NCBI GenBank assembly: GCA_037974335.1
Contig: CM075760.1
Location: forward strand, 64,504,360-64,568,359
Source of the DNA: Prionace glauca
Taxonomy: Eukaryota > Chordata > Chondrichthyes > Carcharhiniformes > Carcharhinidae
Direction of reading: 5' to 3'
Length of the DNA stretch: 64,000 nucleotides
The position numbers were made by a program, and so were the translations under genes. The notes below the pieces were generated by a model that saw nothing but the letters and a program-made list of their open reading frames with translations, had not been told where the DNA came from and made no database searches. Of the stretch, positions 54,661 through 64,000 are shown piece by piece (the first letter of the stretch is position 1; every line of letters begins with the position of its first letter).

Positions 54661-55216
54661 TATAAGAACATAAGAACATAAGAAATAGGAGCAGGAGTAG
54701 GCCATCTGGCCCTTCGAGCCTGCCCCGCCATTCAATAAGATCATGGCTGATCTGTCGTGGCTCAGCTCCACATTCCCGCCCTCTCCCCATAACCCTTAAT
54801 CCCTTCTGTTATCAAAAACCCATCAACCCGCTTCTTAAAAATATTTAGCGAGGCAGCCTCCACCACTTCAACGGGCAGAGAATTCCAGAGATTCACCACC
54901 CTTTGAGTGAAGAAGTTCCTCATCAACTCTGTTCTAAACAGCCCCCCCTTTATCTTGAGGCTGTGCCCCCCCCTAATCGTACTGTCTTTTTTGAGCAGGA
55001 AGAGTCTCTCCACCTCTATCCTATCCATCCCATTCATCATCTTATATGTCTCAATGAGATCTCCCCTCATTCTTCTAAACTCCAACGAGTACAAGCCTAG
55101 TTCATTCAGCCTCTCCTCATAGCTCAACCCCCTCAACTCCGGTATCAGCCTAGTAAACCTCCTCTGCACTCCCTCCAAGGTCAAAATATCTTTGCGCAGG
55201 TGCGGCGCCCAAAACA
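54661..55216 (-). mobile_element. CR1-A LINE 3' end, antisense
   Basis: 5'-truncated. The - strand is open for most of 150 codons (LRGLSYEERLNELGLYSLEF, NLWNSLPVEVVEAASLN) to the CR1-A 3' UTR and TTCTTATG-type tail at 54,661. Young copy, about 260 bp upstream of the V3 start. Confidence 0.92.
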
Positions 55217-55229
55217 TTCACATTCACAT

Positions 55230-55335
55230 CACTTTCCTCTTAGAGTGAAGGGCAAGGCTGGTAGACGTAGGGAACCGTGGATGACTCGGGATATTGAGGC
55301 TCTGGTCAAGAAGAAGAAAGGGGCACATGAGTGAG
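55230..55335 (+). mobile_element. CR1 ORF2 linker fragment
   Basis: RVKGKAGRRREPWMTRDIEA followed by LVKKKKGAHE matches the region between endonuclease and RT in CR1-type ORF2. It is a short isolated piece. Confidence 0.5.
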
Positions 55336-55339
55336 CATT

Positions 55340-55740
55340 GCTCCCTTAGACATCTGCAGGATGAAAGATTTTAAATTTTGAAGTTCAAGATTAATTGAAA
55401 CATCCGGTTGGAAATAACGGCTGTCCTCTTGTATTCTATAGAATGGGCTGTCAGTCTCACCATTAGAACCTGCAGCAATACAGTAGAGTTGAACATTGCA
55501 GACAGCCTGATTGTATGGGCTCTGCGATCAGCTGCTTCAGTTCAGTGGTTATCATATACGCTAACACACAAAAAGTCCCTGGCTCTAAAATCAGGCAGAA
55601 ACATCAAATGCTTCTCGCTCAGTTTGAGGGACGTTTGTAGAATTTAAATTTTTTGCCCAATCTTCGCTAAGTCTGGCAGTTCCCGGGGGTATTTATTTGC
55701 TCTGACCTGGGCCCCAAAATTCATTCATCAAAATCAGAAG
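55340..55740. other. Intergenic, no gene seen
   Basis: Nothing recognised. Confidence 0.45.
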
Positions 55741-55749
55741 CATTGAATC

Positions 55750-56130
55750 TTCATGGCACGATGAGAAGAAAATGTGAAGCAAGAAAAGGCATAAGTTCGG
55801 AGAAACAGAGAGATGTAGAGTGATAAACATGAGGCAAGGGAATGGTAGAAATGAGGGAGAGACAGCGAGCTAAATAGTGGGACTGACACTGAGATAAATG
55901 GGGGAAAGACGGAGGCGGGAAGGAAAATAGATGAAGATACGATGAAGGAATCGTGAAAGAAAAATTGCATTTATGTGGAGACAATACAGACGGAGACACA
56001 AAGAGAGACAAACGAATGGAGAACAAGAGAAGCAGATAGGCAGTGAGACAAACAAAGGAGTACACTGAGAAAAGCAATAGCTTAAATACAACCAGGAATT
56101 ACAGAAAGGGAAAGAAAAAAAGCATAATAT
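55750..56130 (+). repeat. GA-rich tract
   Basis: Purine-rich with GAGAAACAGAGAG-type text, similar in composition to 24,540-26,250. Frames on the - strand are compositional. Confidence 0.75.
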
Positions 56131-56394
56131 AGTGGAGTACGTGATAGCGATAGTGTGATTTCCAAGAATATCTTGACACCGTGAGTAACCAAACCAGTAG
56201 CACCATCACATTGTTATTCTTCCCGCAACTACTGCAGTAAATACACAAACATGGTGAGGCAGCGCCATCTTGCGGCGATCTGAGGTAAATGGTGATTTCC
56301 TGGAAAATTATCGAATTCTCAAACGTCAGAGTCGTTGCTGCATGATTATATTACATTATTCTTGTTCATCGTTTTACAATGACAATGCAATTAA

Positions 56395-57160
56395 ATGCAG
56401 GCCCCCCTATTTTTGGTGGCCCCCTTTTGGCTGGCCCCCCTTTTTTGGTGCCCCCCTTTTTAATGGCCCCCCTTTTTTGCTGCCCCCCCTTTTTTTACAG
56501 GCCCCCCCTTTTTTGGTGGCCCCCCTTTTGGCTGCCCCCCCCTTTTTTACAGGCCCCCCCTTTTTTTGGTGCCCCCATTTTTAATGGCCCCCCTTTTTTG
56601 CTGCCCCCCCTTTTTTGGTGGCCCCCCCTTTTTAATGGCCCCCTCTTTTAATGCTCCCCTTTTTAATGTCCCCCTTTTTTGCTGCCCCCCCCATTTTTGC
56701 TGACCCCCTTTTTTTACAGGCCCCCCCTTTTTAATGGCCCTTTTGGCTGGCCCCCCCTTTTTTTACAGGCCCCCCTTTTTTGGTGGCCCCCCCTTTTGGC
56801 TGGCCCCCCTTTTTTTACAGGCCCCCCCCTTTTTAATGGCCCTTTTGGCTGGCCCCCCTTTTTTTACAGGCCCCCCTTTTTTTGGTGGCCCCCCTTTTGG
56901 CTGGCCCCCCCTTTTTTTACAGGCCCCCCTTTTTTTGGTGGCCCCCCTTTTGGCTGGCCCCCCCTTTTTTGGTGGCCCCCTCTTTTAATGCTCCCCTTTT
57001 TAATGGCCCCCCATTTTTGCTGATCCCCCTTTTTTACAGGCCTCCCCTTTTTTTGCTGGCCCCCCCTTTTTAATGGCTCTTTTGGCTGGCCCCCCTTTTT
57101 ACGGCCCCCCTTTTTTTAATGGCACCCTTTACTGGCCCCCCCATTTGAGTGGCCCCCCTT
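56395..57160 (+). repeat. C-run/T-run satellite
   Basis: About 760 bp of GGCCCCCC followed by T4-T8, with GGTGGCC, GGCTGGCC, TACAGGCC or AATGGCC linkers. The period is irregular, near 20 bp. The - strand has a G5-G7 run about every 20 bases. Pro/Phe-rich frames (PPFFTGPPFF type) are not genes. Confidence 0.93.
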
Positions 57161-58128
57161 TTTAATGCCCCACCTCTCTGGCCCCCTCCCGATCCTCTCT
57201 GCCCAATCTTCTCACCCACTGCCACATCCATCTGAGCTCCAACTCCCCGGTATCCCTCTGATCCCTCGATCTCTCCTAATTCCCTCAATTTCCCCCCCCC
57301 CCACATTCCTGTTTCTCCCGTCTGATTCCCTGTCCCTCTGCCTGATCTCCTTTAATCTGACTCTCAGCAGCCCCCCCCGCCCTTTCCCTCAATCTCTCTC
57401 CCGACACCCACCGCCAATCTGACTCTAATCCCCCTGGATTTCCCAAGCTCCTGCCCCAATTCCTAAGCCCCCCTCCGTCTGCACCCCCCCCAACTCTGAC
57501 TCATCCCCTTCTGCTAACTCCCCCTCAGACTCTCTACAGTTTATTCCCCCCCCCCCGTGATTCCTCTAGAATCCCCCTGAATTGACCCCCCCCCACACTT
57601 GCGCATCCCTCTGACCCTCCAATCCTGCTCCCTCTCCAATCCCATCCCCTCCAATCTGTCTGAGTCCCAAACTACATCTTTTAATTGCCCCACTTGTGAG
57701 TCACTGCCCCTCCCTGTATCCCTCAAACTCTCAGAAATCCCCCTCGAAGCCCCCCTTCCCAAATCCCTCTCAAGTTTCCCCAATTCCATCCCTCAGTCCC
57801 TGCTGCTGAATCTCTGAATTCCTTTAATTCCCCACCAGAATCCCGGAGTCTCCCCCTACATCCCTCTCCGCTCTCCCCTTTAATCCCTCAATCCCCCCCC
57901 CCACCTCCAGCTGAATGTCATCCCTCCCCACAATCCCTCTAAACCTCCTGCCCACCAAATCCTTCCCTCGTAGCCCCGTACTCCCCCCCTCCTCCCCACT
58001 GCCCAAACCCTCTAAATCTCCCTCCAAATGCCCCTCAGCCCCACACCCTCCCCCCCCACTGCCCAACCCCTCTTCAATCCCCCTCCAAGTCCCCCTCAGC
58101 ACCGTAACACCCGAACCCCCACCACTGT
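57160..58128 (+). repeat. C-rich low-complexity DNA
   Basis: Almost pure pyrimidine on the + strand with CCCCTC-type text and no clear period. It continues the polypyrimidine bias of the satellite before it. Confidence 0.8.
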
Positions 58129-58129
58129 T

Positions 58130-59176
58130 CAAACCCTCTCCGACACTAAACACAGATTTTAAACTGTACCCTACACTAAACAGAGGTTTTAAAATGTACC
58201 CTACACTAAACACAGATTTTAAACTGTACCCTACACTAAACACAGATTTTAAACTCTACCCTACACTAAACAGAGGTTTTAAACTGTACCCTACACCAAA
58301 CAGAGGTTTTAAACTGTACCCTACACTAAACAGAGGTTTTAAACTGTACCCTACACTAAACAGAGGTTTTAAACTCTAACGTACACTAAACACAGATTTT
58401 AAACAGTACCCTACACTAAACACAGATTTTAAACTGTACCCTACACTAAACAGAGGTTTTAAACTGTACCCTACACTAAACACAGATTTTAAACTCTACC
58501 CTACACCAAACAGAGGTTTTAAACTCTACCCTACACTAAACACAGATTTTAAACTGTACCCTACACTAAACAGAGGTTTTAAACTGTACCCTACACTAAA
58601 CACAGATTTTAAACTTAACCCTACACTAAACAGAGGTTTTAAACTGTACCCTACACTAAACACAGATTTTATACTGTACCCTACACTAAAGAGATTTTAA
58701 ACTGTACCCTACACTAAACAGAGGTTTTAAACTGTACCCTACACTAAACAGAGGTTTTAAACTGTACCCTACACTAAAGAGGTTTTAAATTGTACCCTAC
58801 ACTAAACACAGATTTTAAACTGTACCCTACACTGAACACAGATTTTAAACTGTACCCTACACTAAAGAGGTTTTAAATTGTACCCTACACTAAACAGAGG
58901 TTTTAAACTGTACCCTACACTAAACACAGATTTTAAACTGTACCCTACACTAAACAGATTTTAAACTGTACCCTACACTAAACACAGATTTTAAACTGTA
59001 CCCTACACTAAACACAGATTTTAAACTGTACCCTACACTAAACAGAGATTTTAAACTTACCCTACACTAAATAACGTTTTTAAACTGTACCCTACACTAA
59101 ACACAGATTTTAAACTGCACCCTCCACTAAAGAGAGGTTTTAAACTGTACCCTACACTAAACACAGATTTTAAACA
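58130..59176 (+). repeat. 30-bp minisatellite with two unit types
   Basis: About 35 units of CCCTACACTAAAC followed by either ACAGATTTTAAACTGTA or AGAGGTTTTAAACTGTA. The two types are interspersed. A few units are shortened (58,690, 58,775, 58,862). Tandem, with no unique spacers. Confidence 0.96.
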
Positions 59177-59179
59177 TCT

Positions 59180-59975
59180 GTCTCAGCACCCAATCCCTCT
59201 AAGTTCCCTCTCCTGCCCTCGCCCTGGTAAATTTCCGCTCCCTCTCTGTGAACAGCCCCTAGACTGACTGAACCCCCCCTTTCTAATTACTGATCCCCCC
59301 CTCCCCAATCAATCCTCCACCACTCCCCCCTATAAACAGCTCCTGGTCCAGTTGGATGTGGAATCTGCCCATTTTAAACATTAACCTTCAAATGACTAAT
59401 TCCCCTGATACTGAGCAGCCTGTCTTATAATATCCTCGCACTCCCCCACCCCCCGCACCCCCCCCCATCCTGTACATCATTCACCGTATTTTCCCTTTGT
59501 TCTTAATAATTTAGCCAGGGGAGTGGGCGGGGGGAACACCCTCTCAAGATTTTCATGTCACACTGTTTCCCTATTTCAAATTTTTCAATAAAATCATCTC
59601 TGATTATTCTAAACTCCAGAGCGAACAGAGTCATCCCACTGAATCTCTCCTCTCAGGAGAAACGCAGAAATCAATCGTCCCACAGCGTCTGTGAAGGGAA
59701 CAACATCTAAATCTTCCGGCTGGATGAACTGGCCTCGGAGCTGGAGAAGTCAGAGTTGTCACACTAACGATAAACTCTGAAGAACATACATGTCAGATAC
59801 ACAACATACATGTCAGATACACACACAGCACACATGTCAAATCATGTCCCTTTCAAGTTGCGTCTTTCAATTTCTTGTTCTCCACCTCAGGCATTTCTCC
59901 ATTCATCAAACATCCCCCGCCTCAAACCCCATCCTGCTCCTCAATCCACTGATAATGTTACAATGACCTGGCATC
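59180..59975. other. Intergenic, C-rich then mixed
   Basis: 59,180-59,500 is still C-rich. 59,545-59,660 resembles a short antisense CR1 piece (ACTCCAGAGCGAACAGAG). Nothing coding. Confidence 0.4.
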
Positions 59976-59979
59976 ATTT

Positions 59980-60052
59980 GGCTCCGTAGCTCAGTGCTCA
60001 GAGTACTGGTCTTATAAACCAGTGGTCGTGAGTTCAATTCTTTCTAGAGCCT
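59980..60052 (+). tRNA. tRNA-Thr-like gene with TAT anticodon (possible pseudogene)
   Basis: 73 nt reading GGCTCCGTAGCTCAGTGCTC, then AGAGTACTGGTCTTATAAAC, then CAGTGGTCGTGAGTTCAATT. The body is closest to vertebrate tRNA-Thr(TGT). The A box (TAGCTCAGTGC) and B box (GAGTTCAATTC) are recognisable, and the anticodon stem CTGGT/ACCAG is perfect. The loop is CTTATAA, so the anticodon is TAT rather than TGT and would read Ile ATA codons. The acceptor stem has six of seven pairs (one a wobble) and the T stem is weak. Either a decayed tRNA-Thr or an anticodon-shifted gene; no SINE body follows it. Confidence 0.6.
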
Positions 60053-60059
60053 CCACGCA

Positions 60060-61290
60060 ATGTTTAGCTAATATGAACTGTAGGGAAAAGCAGTGGGCTT
60101 GTATCATAACTGAAATGAGGCAGTAATAATCCAGATTTTAAGAAAGTTCACTGTTCGAAAAAGTGAGAGGAGGACCAACAGAAGAGAGGGCTTGTATCTC
60201 TCTTAACGCCCCAACTTCTATGGACCTTCAGAATGTTATAAGTTTCAAGCAAATCGCCGAGTTACGAGGGCCAGCGCATCCTTTGAAATAATTCTCATGG
60301 AAATATAAACAACGTTGAGTTAGGTCCATTATGTGAGATTAAAAGTGATAATTTGTGACACGTGAATGGCAGAGTTCAGGAAATTTCAACCACTCCCACT
60401 CAAAATTGAATTTGCGTTTCATAACGCCACCGCATGTACAAATACACGTGTTAAATATACATCTCCAATCTCTAGTCACTATCTCCCACGGGAAAGAGAA
60501 ATAGAATTCCTGTGCAGTGACTGCTGATAAAATGGCAAACTCACCAGCCCAGCTCCTGTTGGAAACTTCAATCCCAGACAATTTTGTCCAATATCCACAC
60601 TTGAGCAAATGGTTCCCAAGTGCAGGCATCCAGCGACTGAACGCTGACACATGAGACCAGCGCTGTGAGTCGCCAGCAGATGGTGAAACTGGATCACTAT
60701 AATCACGTTTACAGTGAAAAAGGTTTTCAGAGTTTTTTTTAAGGGTAGCAAAAAGTGAATAAAAAGGCGTCTACATATTTTCCAGTAACTTACGGCGTGG
60801 AATGGTTATGAATAGAATACTTACTTTGTTATTCCTGCTAATAAAGATGTCTATTTTCGACGAATCATTCCATTACGTTCTATTTTATCATGTTAAATAC
60901 TTGTTCAGAATTCATTCAAAAAATTTATTCATAACTGAAGATAAATCTATTTTTGTCTGAATTTTTTAACAATTATTTCTTTTCAGACCCTTCACAAACG
61001 AAGACCAACGTTGTTTACATTCTGTTCTGTGCATCTTTAATATATGTATTTGCTTATTTCACTTTAACACTCCAGTGCATGTGGGGCACGAATTAACTTT
61101 GGTCTCTCACACGCTGCAAAATCCACCAGGGTAGTGGAATTTATGCGCATTCAGCTGAGGTTTTTTAAATGAATTGTACCAAGTGCGTTGTCAAATACTG
61201 CCACTGAGTTTTACTAAATGCAAACACTGCCACTCCAACATTCTGTCTCAAGCTGCTGTCTAGCACCGACCGTATATCCTTGGAAGTTTA
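60060..61290. other. Intergenic, no gene seen
   Basis: AT-rich, with short unrelated frames. A - strand stretch near 60,700 (FFTVNVIIVIQF) resembles the start of receptor exon 2, but nothing else of a receptor follows. Confidence 0.45.
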
Positions 61291-61304
61291 TTGCTAACAT
61301 TTTG

Positions 61305-61500
61305 ACCAAAGAACAAAGAACAACACCGCATAGGAAACAAGCCCTTTGAACCAACGAGCTCACGCTGCATTTCAACATTATGAATGCCCTCCTCTACCCA
61401 TGACCTTTGTCTACAACTATTGGGGAAGATTTTCAACCACCTTTGCCAAATAATCCATTCATCCGTGAATCTCTCGTCCAATCTGTTCAATTCACCATTG
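61305..61500 (-). mobile_element. CR1-B-type 3' end, antisense, old
   Basis: CAAAGAACAAAGAACAACAC followed by AGGAAACAAGCCCTTTGAAC matches the 3' end of the CR1-B copies. Diverged. Confidence 0.55.
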
Positions 61501-61915
61501 CTAAATCCAATCACGAATAATGTGCAAAGGGCGCGGGACTGTTTGGGCTGAGTGTCGAGCTGAATGGGAGGGTGGAGATGTGGTGAAGTGGGGTGGAATT
61601 GTAAAGAGAGTTCACGGGGGTTGAGTTTTGAAATTCATTTCATTGAGGGAGTTGTGTTGCAGCTGAAGTGAAATGCAAACATTCGCTCAAGCTAACAGAA
61701 TGGTACAAAACTCGAGGTCAACATGATGTCCAGGCTGGTTCATTAGTATTAGCTGATTTGAATCCGGATTTTTTCTGGGCTCAATTCATTTTTTAAATTT
61801 ATTTTTACAATTTCAATACACGTTTTAAGCAGAAATGGTGACACAAAATATGTCTACACTGTGTATGATTCATTGAGATATTGTTTTGTGCAGAACACGA
61901 GATAATCACCCTGTT

Positions 61916-63491
61916 CTAACGAAAAATATGTTTATTCTGTAAGTAATTCACAATTGCAGTAAATGGAGATCTGATCACATTCTTTAGATCCTCTCTGAAT
62001 TGTGTCTGGGTCACTGCGTAAATGTATGTATTGGTGCAGCAACTCAGGAGTTGGAGCATAAATCCCAATTCCCGCACAAATGCAGGAATATAAAAATGAA
62101 TGAAGTTTAAATTATATAATCGTTGACAAAAGGAGTGGATAAGTAACACTGACCATAGTAGGATAAAATTTAATGATAGAGCAAATAGTAAGATAATGGA
62201 TTTTCTTCTCTTCACTGTCTCTGGGTCCTTTGAACTATCCATACGCTTGTGACTCTGAAGTCTCCTGCGGAATTTGGTCGACCCTAGAATGTGTTTAATG
62301 GTGAAAGCATTCAGCAACAGAATCAACAAAAAAGGAATGAACGGTGTTAAAATATAATGCAGATTTTCAACCACTCCCCATGCTTCAGAATAGAAGGCAT
62401 CATTGCCAACATCACAAAAATGGGGAATATTCTGAATCGCATATCTATCACCATACATGAAATACCAGAAAATGTTCTTTACACTGAATAGCACACTCAC
62501 AGTTCCGAGAACTATTGTTGCAGTTTTCTCAGTGCAGTATTTTATTTTCAGCTTCTGACAAGTAATAGCCACAAATCGATCAAAGGTGAAAGAGACAGTG
62601 AACCAGACAGAGCAATCAGTGACTGCATAAAGCAGCACAGCATGGATATTACATATTTTAATGTGGTAAATGAATAAAAATGTTAACTTCATGGGAATTT
62701 GCCTCAAAATGAGATCGGTGATAATGACCAGTAGATCCGCTGCTGACATGCAAATGAGGTAATGTATCACACTTCTGGAAAGACCACACTTCCCTCGTGA
62801 CAGGATAAGAATCGTCAATACATTCACTGTAAGGAAGAGAAACACAATTTATTCGTGTTTTAGACTGAGCACAAGAGAAGCAATCTCTCAGGATCCTTGG
62901 GAACAGCTGAAACATTTTTATTAAATCCACCCCGGAATTGACTGAATTCACCTATTGTGCTCGAGACAAAGTTCACAGCAGAAAAGCCCCGCAATGATGT
63001 AGCAAGAAGCCACATTCACCAGTTAATAAAGTCTCCAATTTGCTGCCTTCTTCAGATCTGTATGTGGGGGACACAATGGTGCCAGTAGGTTTGGAGCAAA
63101 TGTTTCTGGTCTGGATGACTCTGCTGTGATTGTGCTGAAGGCTGTGCAGTTGAAGATGTTAAATCAGCTGATTTGGAATTGGCTGTGAATCATAACACTG
63201 GAAATCATCTTACATAACGACAACCGTAAAGTGGAAAGATTGAAAGTGAATGTCAGGTAGTGTGAGGATAGCTGTGTGGCAAGGAGAAATGTTTCCAGTG
63301 CATTCACAGCAACAAACCATGAAGGTTACACAGAATGATATCAATAACTGGGTAACATGGACAAGGACAATGAACACAGAGAAATATGACTTACCAGTGA
63401 CACCAACTACGGCAAGGACCGGGTAGTAAATCCTTTGGACATCGTAAAATACCCAAAGAATACGAAGCTCAAGTGGTATAATCCAGAACAT
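61916..63491 (-). CDS. GPR139-like G-protein-coupled receptor 3 (two exons)
   Basis: Exon 1 is 63,395-63,491 (MFWIIPLELRILWVFYDVQR then IYYPVLAVVGVT plus one base; donor GTAAGT). Exon 2 is 62,826-61,916 on the - strand, after CTTCCTTACAG. The phase-1 join gives GVTVNVLTILILSRGKCGLS and 335 residues. Features: TM2 Asp in SAADLLVIITD, TM3 Cys in IKICNIHAV, FDRFVAITCQ (DRF), loop-2 Cys in IPHFCDVG, RRKSIILLFALS into TM6 and TNTYIYAVTQ in TM7. The GVP that ends TM1 in the family is GVT here. Frames are open throughout. The intron is 567 bp without recognised repeats. It is closer to receptor 2 than to receptor 1 by the CSVWFTV...FDRF and CTNT motifs. Ligand unknown. Confidence 0.9.
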
Positions 63492-63571
63492 GGCTCTGAA
63501 ATTCAATTATCGCTGACTGTACTCGAGACCACTCCCAGTTAAACAATATTGCACACACAGTGAAAATTCCT

Positions 63572-63579
63572 ATTTATAA
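63572..63579 (-). promoter_or_regulatory. TATA box of GPR139-like gene 3
   Basis: On the - strand TATAAATA lies 88 nt before the ATG at 63,491, in line with the other two receptor genes. Confidence 0.6.
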
Positions 63580-63599
63580 ATCTTCTAATGTCCCCATTG

Positions 63600-64000
63600 G
63601 AACAATTAAACCGTGTGCTGAGGGACATTAATCACAGTCTCTGAACAAACAAGATGACTTCATCTTTTCTTGCAAATTATATGGTTATTGTCCTTTTTAT
63701 GCATGTTAAAAAATCCGAATGAAGGCAAACATTTTGGTTCATGCACCTTGGCAAAAGGAAGGAACATTGATTAACAATGTGTTGCTGAACTGAAGAGAGT
63801 TGAAACCGTTGTGAGTATTGCTGTCACACATTGTCACCCTATCCGTTTACCAACAGATCTCTTAAGACAGATAAGTCAACACCGGGAACAAAATAGTGAG
63901 GCTGTAATCATTTTGTATGCAAGAACACACAACAGAATGTTTGTCAATAAATACTTAAATAGAAAATGTTCTTCAGTTGAAACACATGAACTGTTTGGTG
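63600..64000. other. Upstream flank of receptor 3, no gene seen
   Basis: Nothing recognised. Confidence 0.45.

Noticed and set aside
56270-57073. Pro/Phe/Gly-rich frames of 63-114 codons
   Set aside because: Low-complexity C-run/T-run satellite; no start context, splice signals or family.
58130-59176. Possible CRISPR-like array
   Set aside because: Units are directly abutting with no unique spacers, and the genome is eukaryotic; it is a minisatellite.
60479-60751. FFTVNVIIVIQF resembling the start of receptor exon 2
   Set aside because: The similarity ends after about ten residues, with no TM2-TM7 and no first exon nearby; treated as chance.

Overview
The window looks like germline DNA from a cartilaginous fish, most likely a shark. 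Three things point that way: IgM heavy-chain CH4 and transmembrane exons of cartilaginous-fish type, germline T-cell-receptor-like V segments with 23-bp-spacer recombination signals, and a repeat load of CR1 LINEs, CR1-tailed tRNA SINEs and a DeuSINE core. The species cannot be read from the sequence alone.

Layout. 0.9-4.6 kb is CR1 wreckage with a striking inverted repeat. 6.0-8.5 kb holds an intact two-exon GPR139-like receptor on the + strand. 9.4-18.4 kb is copy A of a segmental duplication and holds, on the - strand, the 3' end of an IgM gene (CH4, secretory tail, membrane exon). Its CH4 is split by a 1.7-kb CR1 with a 5-bp target duplication. 20.2-24.5 kb holds a second GPR139-like gene (+) with a 4 x 14-residue repeat in its N-terminus. 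24.5-36.2 kb is almost all mobile DNA: a CR1 with ORF1 and ORF2 interrupted by a younger CR1, a DeuSINE core, a Ty3/gypsy fossil, SINEs and a GC-rich minisatellite. 36.3-43.1 kb is copy B of the IgM 3' end; its CH4 has an uninterrupted insertion site but is frameshifted. 48.9-54.4 kb holds four TCR alpha/delta-like V segments: one + strand pseudogene inside long direct repeats, two intact - strand segments and one - strand 3' relic. 56.4-59.2 kb is a polypyrimidine satellite followed by a 30-bp minisatellite. A tRNA-Thr-like gene with a TAT anticodon lies at 60 kb. A third GPR139-like gene (-) lies at 61.9-63.5 kb.

How it fits together. The three receptor genes share a short first exon, a phase-1 intron at the same codon and a TATA box 72-88 nt before the ATG, so they look like one expanded family. 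The IgM pieces are orphan 3' ends: no CH1-CH3, D or J was found with them, and both CH4 exons are damaged, so neither is expected to make heavy chain. The V segments carry splice sites and recombination signals, and two look usable. The window is best read as part of a shark IgH-TCR alpha/delta linked region that has grown by duplication, with GPR139-like genes interspersed and a recently active CR1 family that has repeatedly inserted into it.
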